The notes under the pieces: generated by a model
What the model saw: the letters and a program-made list of their open reading frames with translations, nothing else
Told to the model about the DNA's origin: nothing
The model's database searches: none
Translations under genes and position numbers: made by a program
Shown here: positions 5,827-12,562 of the stretch, piece by piece
Layout: each line of letters starts with the position of its first letter
How positions within the stretch are numbered: the stretch's first letter is position 1
Origin: an uncultured Eubacteriales bacterium
GTDB lineage: Bacteria > Bacillota > Clostridia > Christensenellales > UBA1242
Length of the DNA: 13,622 nucleotides
Assembly (NCBI GenBank): GCA_949096025.1
Contig: CARXKP010000028.1
Coordinates: 1 to 13,622, forward strand
Direction: 5' to 3'

Positions 5827-7977
5827 ATGAATCTTACAGAAGTTTTAGCACAGGAATTTGGATTAAAAGTCGAATATTCACAAAATATTATTAATTTATT
5901 AGATGAAGGATGTACAATTCCTTTCATCGCTAGATATAGAAAGGAAATGCACGGAACTTGTGATGACCAAACACTTCGTGCTTTTGCTGATAGACTTAAG
6001 TACTTACGAAACTTAAATGAAGAAAAAGCAAAAGTTGAAAAAGTGATTACAGAACAAGGAAAATGGACTGATGAATTAAAAGCAGCACTTGATGCGGCAA
6101 GAACTTTAACCGAAGTTGAAGATATTTACCGTCCATATAAACCAAAGAGAAAAACCAGGGCAACAGTTGCTATTGCAAAAGGACTTGAACCTCTTGCTGA
6201 TATTTTAATTGCTCAATCAAAGAGTTATATACTTGAAAAAGAGGCAGAAAAGTTTATTACTGAAGAAGTGCCAACAGTAAAAGATGCCATTCAAGGTGCA
6301 ATGGATATCATTGCAGAACGCATTTCTGATGACGCAGAACTTAGAAAAGAGCTCCGTAAAACTTTGGAAGAAAAGGGTATTATGGTTTGTGAACTTGTTG
6401 AAAATGAAAATAGTGCTACTTATGAAACTTATGCAAATTTCAAACAAGAGGTTAAAAACCTTCCTAGTCATAGAATTCTTGCAATCAATCGTGGTGAAAA
6501 GGAAAAATGCTTAAAAGTTGAAATTCAACTTAATAACGAACTTGCTATTGCAACTATAAACAAGCATTTTAAGAAAAATAATCCTGATACTGATAAGGTT
6601 ATGGATGAAACTATTGCTGATAGTTATGATAGACTTTTATACCCATCTCTTGAAAGAGAGTGTAGAAGTAATCTTACTGACAAGGCTGATGAACAGGCTA
6701 TTAAGATGTTTGAAGTTAATTTAAAGCCTCTTCTTATGGAAGCACCACTTAAAAATAACATTATTTTAGGTCTTGACCCTGCTTATAGAACAGGATGTAA
6801 GATTGCTGTTATTGATAAAAACGGAAATGTACTTGATACAACTGTTATTTATCCAACTCCTCCTCAATCTAAGACAGAGGAATCTATTGCAAAACTAAAA
6901 ACTCTTATTGATAAATATAAGGTTGATATCGTTTCTATCGGAAATGGAACTGCTTCAAAAGAGGCTGAAATTTTTGTTGCAGAACTTATTAAACACGTAT
7001 CTCGTCCTCTTAGTTATGCAGTAGTAAGTGAAGCTGGTGCTTCTGTTTATTCTGCTTCAAAACTTGGTGCAGAGGAATTCCCTGACTACGATGTATCTTT
7101 AAGAAGTGCAGTATCTATTGCAAGAAGACTTCAAGACCCTCTTGCAGAACTTATAAAAATTGATGTTAAATCTATCGGTGTTGGTCAATATCAGCACGAT
7201 ATGCCACAAAATAGATTGACAGAAGTATTAACTGGAGTAGTAGAAGATTGTGTTAACTCTGTTGGTGTTGATATAAATACAGCAAGTCCATCACTTCTTA
7301 GTTATGTGTCTGGACTTAATATGTCTATAGCAAAGAATATTGTTGCATATAGAGCAAAGGCAAATGGAATTAAAAATCGTGAAGAACTTTTATCTGTACC
7401 AAAACTTGGACCAAAAGCCTATGAGCAATGTGCAGGTTTCTTAAGAGTTGTTGGCGGAGATGATATTCTTGATAATACTGCTGTTCACCCAGAAAGTTAT
7501 GATGCAACAAGAAAACTTTTAAAAATATTTGATATGAGCGAAGAAGATGTAAAAAATGGCAATATTGCTAATCTTCCAAAACTTATCGAGCTTAAAGGGG
7601 AAGAAAAAGTCGCTAAAGAATGTGAAATAGGTGTTCCAACTTTAAACGATATTACTAAAGAACTACTTAAACCAGGTCGCGATATTCGTGAAAGTATGCC
7701 AAAACCAGTTCTTAGAAGTGATGTAATCACTATGGAAGACCTTAAAGAAGGAATGGTTTTTTCAGGAGTTGTTCGTAATGTGATTGACTTCGGAGCATTT
7801 GTTGACATTGGTGTTCACCAAGACGGACTTGTTCATATCAGTCAAATATCGGATTCATTTATTAAGCATCCTTCAGAAGCGTTAAAGGTAGGACAAAGAG
7901 TAGATGTTAAAATTCTTTCTGTTGATCTTGCAAAGAAAAGAATATCTCTTACAATGAAAGGAATTGAAAAGGAATAA
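5827..7977 (+). CDS. tex: Tex family RNA-binding transcription accessory protein
   Basis: This cytoplasmic nucleic-acid-binding protein of 716 aa (family about 700-780) is implicated in transcription and RNA handling. The domain order is classic. The Tex N-terminal helical region covers about 1-310 (TIPFIARYRKEMHGTCDD at 31-48, VEDIYRPYKPKRKTRA). A YqgF/RNase H-like domain starts at ILGLDPAYRTGCK (D317). Helix-hairpin-helix segments lie at about 479-545 (VGVDINTASPSLLSYVSGLN). A C-terminal S1 RNA-binding domain covers about 642-712 (GMVFSGVVRNVIDFGAFVDI, DGLVHISQ). The ATG follows AAGGAG (5816-5821), which overlaps the upstream stop codon, so it is coupled to the amidohydrolase-like gene. The reading frame is intact, with no sign of truncation. 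Confidence 0.95.
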   Translation: MNLTEVLAQEFGLKVEYSQNIINLLDEGCTIPFIARYRKEMHGTCDDQTLRAFADRLKYLRNLNEEKAKVEKVITEQGKWTDELKAALDAARTLTEVEDIYRPYKPKRKTRATVAIAKGLEPLADILIAQSKSYILEKEAEKFITEEVPTVKDAIQGAMDIIAERISDDAELRKELRKTLEEKGIMVCELVENENSATYETYANFKQEVKNLPSHRILAINRGEKEKCLKVEIQLNNELAIATINKHFKKNNPDTDKVMDETIADSYDRLLYPSLERECRSNLTDKADEQAIKMFEVNLKPLLMEAPLKNNIILGLDPAYRTGCKIAVIDKNGNVLDTTVIYPTPPQSKTEESIAKLKTLIDKYKVDIVSIGNGTASKEAEIFVAELIKHVSRPLSYAVVSEAGASVYSASKLGAEEFPDYDVSLRSAVSIARRLQDPLAELIKIDVKSIGVGQYQHDMPQNRLTEVLTGVVEDCVNSVGVDINTASPSLLSYVSGLNMSIAKNIVAYRAKANGIKNREELLSVPKLGPKAYEQCAGFLRVVGGDDILDNTAVHPESYDATRKLLKIFDMSEEDVKNGNIANLPKLIELKGEEKVAKECEIGVPTLNDITKELLKPGRDIRESMPKPVLRSDVITMEDLKEGMVFSGVVRNVIDFGAFVDIGVHQDGLVHISQISDSFIKHPSEALKVGQRVDVKILSVDLAKKRISLTMKGIEKE

Positions 7978-7989
7978 TATTGACTAATT

Positions 7990-8080
7990 TCAGACTGCAA
8001 AAAAACTATGTGACCAAAAAATTGAAAAATTTTTGGGGTAAAAGGCCTTGCCTAACTTGTTTTTCAGCAGTCTGATTTTT
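7990..8080 (+). promoter_or_regulatory. Long-range hairpin with T-run after tex (terminator or structured RNA)
   Basis: TCAGACTGC (7990-7998) is the exact reverse complement of GCAGTCTGA (8067-8075), and ATTTTTG follows. Between the arms lie two smaller hairpins: CCAAAAA with TTTTTGG (about 8013-8036) and AGGC with GCCT (8043-8053). Together they give a three-way-junction-like fold. It may terminate tex transcripts. The right arm also lies between the -35 and -10 of the mcsA promoter. No known riboswitch class was recognised. Confidence 0.45.
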
Positions 8081-8089
8081 GTCTATAAT
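8061..8089 (+). promoter_or_regulatory. Promoter of mcsA-mcsB-clpC
   Basis: TTTTCA (8061-8066, four of six) and a perfect TATAAT (8084-8089) are 17 bases apart. The predicted start is near 8096, leaving a leader of about 29 bases with AAGGAG at 8114-8119. No convincing CtsR or CIRCE operator overlaps it. Confidence 0.65.
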
Positions 8090-8124
8090 TTGTAATAATA
8101 ATTTTTTATCTTTAAGGAGAAAAT

Positions 8125-8298
8125 ATGGATAAATGTCCTTATTGCAATACATCGTACAATGAAATTTTGCAGACAGGGTTTGTTGGTTGTAGTCGTTGTT
8201 ACTATGAAATAGATCAGTTAAAAGAAACTTTAAAGAAGATGTATGGAGATAAAACACATAAAGGAAAACAGGCGGTGAAGAAAAATGGAAGAATTTGA
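8125..8298 (+). CDS. mcsA: Minimal McsA-like zinc-finger protein, 57 aa
   Basis: This is the activator/adaptor of the McsB arginine kinase, in a strongly reduced form. CPYC (4-7) and CSRC (22-25) form one zinc finger. The segment from QTGFVGCSRCYYE to KTHKGKQ matches the second zinc finger of normal McsA, which reads roughly CPxCG...GxxGCxxCY...HxGK. Full-length McsA is about 150-185 aa, with two such fingers and a C-terminal UVR domain; the first finger and the UVR domain are missing here. AAGGAG (8114-8119) lies 5 bases before the ATG. The TGA stop is 14 bases inside mcsB, so the two are translationally coupled. Position before mcsB and clpC supports the call. It is complete as written: no frame continues the UVR domain, because mcsB begins there. 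Confidence 0.85.
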   Translation: MDKCPYCNTSYNEILQTGFVGCSRCYYEIDQLKETLKKMYGDKTHKGKQAVKKNGRI

Positions 8299-9295
8299 TA
8301 ATATCGCCATTTCTTCACGCATTAGACTTGCAAGAAATGTAGACGGATTAAACTTTTACACAAAACTTGAAAGTGATGTTGATGCTAAGTATATCACAGA
8401 TTCTGTTATGGAAACTTTGGATAAATTTGAGGTATTTAACTTTTGCTCTTTAAAAGATTTGACATTAAACGAATGTAATGCTCTTTTTGAACAACATCTT
8501 ATAAGTCGTGAACTTATTGAAAATAAAGATATTTCAGGTGTTGCAATTAGCGAAGATGGAAAGATTATAGTAATGGTTAATGAAGAGGACCATATAAGAG
8601 AACAATGCATTGAAAAAGGGTTTAATTTATATAAGCCATATAGAAGGCTAACTCAAATTGATGATGAAATTTTATCTTCTCTTCCTATTGCCTTTGATGA
8701 CGAACTTGGTTTTATTACAGCAAGTCCTTCTAATTTAGGTACTGGAATGAGAGCATCAGTTATGCTTTTTCTTCCTGCTTGCGAACTTTTAAATAAAATT
8801 GATGACATTTTTATAAGGGCAAAGGAAAATGGACTTACAATTAGAGGCATTTATGGCGAAGGTAGTCGGGCACTCGGATACTTTTATCAAATATCAAATC
8901 AAGGCTCACTTGGACTTGATGAAAATGAAATAATTGATAAAGTTAGTGATTTTATATATTCAATTTGTAATGAAGAACAGGAATCAAGGCAGGCACTACT
9001 CGAAGAAGACTATGAAAAATTTAGAGATATGGCACTTAGGGCATATGGAATTGTTACTAACTGTTATAGTTTAAATGAAGGCGAAATGATGGAACTACTT
9101 GCAGCAGTAAAACTTGGAGAGGTGCTAGGATTTATAAGAATAAGTTCTGATGAAAAATTTCAAAAACTTTTTTATGAAGGGGCAAGTGCAAATCTTGCAG
9201 AAATATTTGAATTAACAGATACAAAAGAGGAAAATATTATACGAGCGGAGTATATATCTAAAAAGGTAAAAGAACTCGCTCAAAGGAGGGTGTAA
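8285..9295 (+). CDS. mcsB: Protein arginine kinase McsB
   Basis: This kinase phosphorylates arginines in proteins and so marks them for ClpC-ClpP degradation. The 336-aa protein (usual about 350-360) has the phosphagen-kinase catalytic domain: SSRIRLARN (10-18), VMVNEEDHIREQ (96-107) with the conserved acidic pair, ASPSNLGTGMRASV (146-159), GIYGEGSRA (188-196) and SNQGSLG (204-210). The small N-terminal domain typical of creatine kinases is absent, as in all McsB. The C-terminal region (about 230-336) is helical. The RAEYISKK stretch near the end lies where other McsB proteins carry their phosphoarginine-sensing part. It starts inside mcsA with a modest GGTGA ribosome binding site (8274-8278). 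It ends one base before the clpC start codon, and the clpC ribosome binding site lies in its last codons. Confidence 0.96.
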   Translation: MEEFDNIAISSRIRLARNVDGLNFYTKLESDVDAKYITDSVMETLDKFEVFNFCSLKDLTLNECNALFEQHLISRELIENKDISGVAISEDGKIIVMVNEEDHIREQCIEKGFNLYKPYRRLTQIDDEILSSLPIAFDDELGFITASPSNLGTGMRASVMLFLPACELLNKIDDIFIRAKENGLTIRGIYGEGSRALGYFYQISNQGSLGLDENEIIDKVSDFIYSICNEEQESRQALLEEDYEKFRDMALRAYGIVTNCYSLNEGEMMELLAAVKLGEVLGFIRISSDEKFQKLFYEGASANLAEIFELTDTKEENIIRAEYISKKVKELAQRRV

Positions 9296-9296
9296 A

Positions 9297-11750
9297 ATGA
9301 ATTATCAATCATCATCTTTTTCAGATAACATTCAAAAAGTTATTAAAAATGCTAGTAAATTTGCATTAAGATTTGGTTCAAATTTAATTGGAAGTGAACA
9401 TATTTTATATGGCCTTGTAAGTGTTAAGGATTGCCTAGCCGCAAGACTACTTGGGGAGTATGAAGTTAACGAAAGTAGTTTATTTAGTTTTTTTGAAGAA
9501 AATATAAACGCAAACCCAATGATGGAAATTAGTGGTAGCGTTGAAATGACCCCAAGAACAAAGGATCTATTTATGGTGGCTCAACAAATCGCTGTTTCTA
9601 TGAGGCACGCATTTTTAGGAACAGAACATCTTTTACTTGCAATTCTTTCTTCTACTGGAAGTGTTGCGTATAGAATACTTGCTGGTCCGTTTGATGTCGA
9701 TATAGAAGATTTAAAGGCAAAAGTTATGTCGAATATGAGTGTCTTTGCAAAAGATGATACTCCAAGTGAAACAAGCCAAAATAGTCAGGCAGGATCTGCT
9801 CTTCCAGAAAAACTTTTAGAGATGGGAACAGATATTACATTAAAGGCAAAACAGCATAAACTTGACCCAGTTATTGGAAGAGAAGAGGAAATTCAAAGAG
9901 TTGTAGAAATATTATGTCGAAAGACTAAAAATAACCCTGTTCTTATTGGTGAAGCTGGCGTTGGAAAAACTGCAGTAGTTGAGGGACTTGCTCAGGCAAT
10001 AGTATCTGGTGATGTTCCTGAAATACTTAAAGATAAAATCATATATTCCCTAGAAATAGGTGGACTAATGGCAGGCACGAAATATCGTGGTGCAATGGAA
10101 GAAAAACTTAAAGATGCCATTGAAACTATCATTGAAAGTAAGAATATAATTGTTTTTATTGATGAAATTCATACTCTTGCTCAAGCGGGTTCAGATAAGG
10201 GAGAAACTTCGCCAGCAGATATGCTAAAACCATATCTTGCAAGAGGTGAACTACAAACTGTTGGCGCAACAACCACCGATGAATATAGGAAATTTATTGA
10301 AAAAGATAAGGCGCTTGAACGCAGATTTCAACCTATTCTTGTAAACCCTCCAACTGTTGAGCAAACTATACAAATTTTAAAGGGTTTAAAAGATAGTTAT
10401 GAGGCTTTTCATAAGATTACTATCACAGATGAGGCTATCGAAGCTGCTGCAATTCTTTCAGATAGATATATTACCGATAGAAGTCTGCCTGATAAGGCGA
10501 TAGACCTTATAGATGAGGCAAGTAGTAAAGCAAAAGTTAATTATACAGTGAAACCTCAACCAGTTAGAGCGATAGAAGAAAAGATTAAAGCCCTTTCTGC
10601 TAGTCGAGATGAAGCGAGTTTGCAAAGAAATTATGAAAAGGCGGCAAAACTTCAATCTGAAATTATAAACCTTGAAAACGACCTTAAAAAGAAGAGAGAT
10701 TCTATTGATGTTAATAAGGAAAAATCGACAAATAACTCAATCGGAGCAAATGAAATTGCCGAAATTGTTGCAAAATGGACGGGTATTCCAGTAACAAAGA
10801 TTACTGAAAGTGAAAAAGATAAACTTGTTCATCTTGAGGACATTCTTCATAAGCGTGTTGTAGGTCAAAATGAAGCGGTAGAAGCGGTAGCAAAGGCTAT
10901 AAGACGCTCAAGAGTAGGCTTACAGGATAATAAACGACCAATAGGCTCATTTCTGTTTATGGGGCAAACTGGTGTTGGTAAAACAGAACTTTGTAAGGCT
11001 ATTGCAGAGGCAATGTTTGATGACGAAAATAATATTGTTCGCATTGATATGAGCGAATTTATGGAATCTCATAGCGTTTCTAAACTTATAGGTTCGCCTC
11101 CTGGATATGTAGGATATGAAGAGGGAGGTCAACTTACCGAGGCGATAAGACGCAGACCATATTCAGTAGTTTTATTTGATGAGGTAGAAAAGGCTCACCC
11201 AGATATATTTAACGCTCTTCTTCAAATACTTGATGATGGAAGATTGACAGATGGTCAAGGTAGAACAATTTCCTTTAAAAATACAATTATAATTATGACA
11301 AGTAATCTTGGCGCAAATGAAGTTAAAGAACATAAAAAACAACTTGGTTTTGGCGACCACGAAATTGAAGAGGAAATTGATAGCAAACGCATTTATCTTG
11401 ATGCTTTAAAACGCAAATTTAAACCTGAATTTATAAATAGGATTGATGTAGTTTGCATATTTGACCCATTAAGCCAGTCTGATCTTATTAAAATTGCAAA
11501 AATTCTTATTAAAAACATCAATAAAAGACTACACGAAAAGAATTTATCACTTCAAATGACACAAGATGCTCTTGAATTTATTGTAGAAAAGGGTTCTAAC
11601 ATTGAATATGGGGCTAGACCACTAAAACGATATATTCAACAGGAAATTGAGGACCAGATAGCAGAGAAAATTTTGTTAGGGCAACTTAATAAAGAGGGTG
11701 AAATTGTAATAGATGTTGAAAATAATAAATTAACTTTTAATAATTATTAA
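9297..11750 (+). CDS. clpC: ATP-dependent unfoldase ClpC (Clp/Hsp100)
   Basis: This hexameric AAA+ unfoldase feeds substrates, including McsB-marked proteins, to the ClpP peptidase. It is 817 aa, typical of ClpC. The Clp N-domain double repeat (1-145) is followed by AAA1 with Walker A GEAGVGKT (218-225) and Walker B VFIDE (286-290). The coiled UVR-type middle segment lies at about 437-470 (LQRNYEKAAKLQSEI), which separates ClpC from ClpB. AAA2 has Walker A GQTGVGKT (556-563) and Walker B VVLFDE with D628-E629. LGF (683-685) is the ClpP-docking loop. The N-domain is where phosphoarginine is known to bind. AAGGAGGG (9283-9290) gives strong initiation one base after the mcsB stop. No ctsR gene or clear CtsR site is present. 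No obvious terminator separates it from hpf. Confidence 0.97.
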   Translation: MNYQSSSFSDNIQKVIKNASKFALRFGSNLIGSEHILYGLVSVKDCLAARLLGEYEVNESSLFSFFEENINANPMMEISGSVEMTPRTKDLFMVAQQIAVSMRHAFLGTEHLLLAILSSTGSVAYRILAGPFDVDIEDLKAKVMSNMSVFAKDDTPSETSQNSQAGSALPEKLLEMGTDITLKAKQHKLDPVIGREEEIQRVVEILCRKTKNNPVLIGEAGVGKTAVVEGLAQAIVSGDVPEILKDKIIYSLEIGGLMAGTKYRGAMEEKLKDAIETIIESKNIIVFIDEIHTLAQAGSDKGETSPADMLKPYLARGELQTVGATTTDEYRKFIEKDKALERRFQPILVNPPTVEQTIQILKGLKDSYEAFHKITITDEAIEAAAILSDRYITDRSLPDKAIDLIDEASSKAKVNYTVKPQPVRAIEEKIKALSASRDEASLQRNYEKAAKLQSEIINLENDLKKKRDSIDVNKEKSTNNSIGANEIAEIVAKWTGIPVTKITESEKDKLVHLEDILHKRVVGQNEAVEAVAKAIRRSRVGLQDNKRPIGSFLFMGQTGVGKTELCKAIAEAMFDDENNIVRIDMSEFMESHSVSKLIGSPPGYVGYEEGGQLTEAIRRRPYSVVLFDEVEKAHPDIFNALLQILDDGRLTDGQGRTISFKNTIIIMTSNLGANEVKEHKKQLGFGDHEIEEEIDSKRIYLDALKRKFKPEFINRIDVVCIFDPLSQSDLIKIAKILIKNINKRLHEKNLSLQMTQDALEFIVEKGSNIEYGARPLKRYIQQEIEDQIAEKILLGQLNKEGEIVIDVENNKLTFNNY

Positions 11751-11756
11751 AATTGT

Positions 11757-11785
11757 TTGGAAAATAATTAAAAGTTTGTTAGAAT
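11757..11785 (+). promoter_or_regulatory. Candidate promoter for hpf
   Basis: TTGGAA (11757-11762, four of six) and TAGAAT (11780-11785, five of six) are 17 bases apart. The predicted start is near 11792, just at the ribosome binding site AGGAGG, so the leader would be very short. Read-through from clpC is also possible, since no terminator lies between them. Confidence 0.4.
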
Positions 11786-11806
11786 TACTATAGGAGGATA
11801 ATTGCT

Positions 11807-12340
11807 ATGAAAATTGATATACTTGAAAGAGGAGGCTATAAAGTAAGCCAACACCTCGAAAGAATTGTAAATGAAAAACTTGCAAAACTTGAAAAATATT
11901 TTGATGATGCAACTGCAAAAGTTGTTTGCACTAAGGTTGCAAAACAGGAAAAACTTGAAGTAACTATTACATCTAAAGGTGTAATGTATAGAAGTGAAGT
12001 TTCTGGCGAAAATATGTATAATAACATTGACGTTGCACTTCCAAAACTTGAGAAACAAATTGTAAGAAATAGAGAAAAGAGAAATGCTAAACAAGGTAAA
12101 GGTTCAAAACAAGAAAACTTCTTGCCTTACGAATTTATTCAAGGTGAAGTTGAAGAATTACCTTCAGTTTACAAACAAAAGACTTTTGAACTTGAACCTC
12201 TTCTTCTTGATGATGCAAGATTTGCTATTGAAAGACTTGGACACGATTTCTATGTATTCTTAAATGCAGAAACTGGAAAAGTAAATATACTTTATAAGAG
12301 AAAAGATGGAAAATATGGTTTAATTGACCTTGTTTACTAA
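11807..12340 (+). CDS. hpf: Ribosome hibernation-promoting factor, long form
   Basis: It binds idle 70S ribosomes and joins them into inactive 100S dimers, protecting them in stationary phase or stress. The 177-aa protein has the two-domain long form. The N-terminal S30AE/HPF domain covers about 1-95 (HLERIVNEKLAKLEKYFDD; NMYNNIDVALPKLEKQI). A linker covers about 96-120. The C-terminal dimerisation domain covers about 121-177 (KTFELEPLLLDDARFAIERL, GHDFYVFLNAETGKVNILY, RRKDG-like KRKDGKYGLIDLVY). AGGAGG at 11792-11797 precedes the ATG at 11807. It follows the clpC operon directly and ends in a strong terminator. HPF and ClpC are both stress functions, though their adjacency is not the usual Bacillus order. 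Confidence 0.95.
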   Translation: MKIDILERGGYKVSQHLERIVNEKLAKLEKYFDDATAKVVCTKVAKQEKLEVTITSKGVMYRSEVSGENMYNNIDVALPKLEKQIVRNREKRNAKQGKGSKQENFLPYEFIQGEVEELPSVYKQKTFELEPLLLDDARFAIERLGHDFYVFLNAETGKVNILYKRKDGKYGLIDLVY

Positions 12341-12348
12341 GATAAGAG

Positions 12349-12381
12349 AAAAAGCAGTGACACATAAGTTGCTGCTTTTTT
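12349..12381 (+). terminator. Intrinsic terminator after hpf
   Basis: AAAAAGCAGTGAC (12349-12361) pairs with GTTGCTGCTTTTT (12368-12380), with two G-U pairs and an ACATAA loop; the T-run reaches 12381. It closes the clpC/hpf region. Confidence 0.9.
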
Positions 12382-12452
12382 GTCGAAAAATATCGTTTTA
12401 AAAAGATAATAAATACAATTTTGACTATAAATGAAAAATGTTAAAAATATAA

Positions 12453-12482
12453 TTGACAAAAAATTGCGGGGGGGGGTAGAAT
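12453..12482 (+). promoter_or_regulatory. Promoter of the B-repeat surface protein, with a G9 spacer
   Basis: A perfect TTGACA (12453-12458) and TAGAAT (12477-12482, five of six) are 18 bases apart. The right half of the spacer is nine Gs. Loss of one G would give the optimal 17-base spacing. The predicted start is near 12489, leaving a leader of about 74 bases before the ATG at 12563. The leader has AGGAGG at 12551-12556 and a second, upstream AAGGAG at 12507-12512. Confidence 0.7.
12468..12476 (+). repeat. G9 homopolymer tract
   Basis: Nine consecutive Gs lie in a strongly AT-rich region, directly against the -10 box. Runs of this length are prone to slipped-strand length change. No comparable G or C run was noticed elsewhere in the window. 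Confidence 0.9.
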
Positions 12483-12562
12483 ATATTATATAAAACTAAT
12501 TTCTACAAGGAGTATCTATTGATAAGATAATTTTACTGTAAAGAATAAAAAGGAGGATAAAA

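Noticed and set aside
7979..7996. CtsR-like heptads upstream of mcsA (ATTGACT, then TCAGACT)
   Set aside because: One arm has only five of seven matches, the spacer is 4 rather than 3 bases, and the site overlaps the tex end about 65 bases before the -35 box.
8006..8257. Minus-strand 83-aa frame across the tex-mcsA gap
   Set aside because: It is antisense to mcsA, has no ribosome binding site or recognisable motif, and its composition is a by-product of the opposite strand.
11741..11770. TAATTATT / AATAATTA inverted repeat after clpC as a terminator
   Set aside because: The stem is made only of A-T pairs and no T-run follows, so it is unlikely to stop transcription. Chance pairing is common in such AT-rich sequence.
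12507..12541. Seven-codon leader peptide starting at ATT (12518) after AAGGAG, upstream of the B-repeat gene
   Set aside because: It needs a very rare start codon, and no attenuation structure was seen after it. The ribosome binding site match may be chance.
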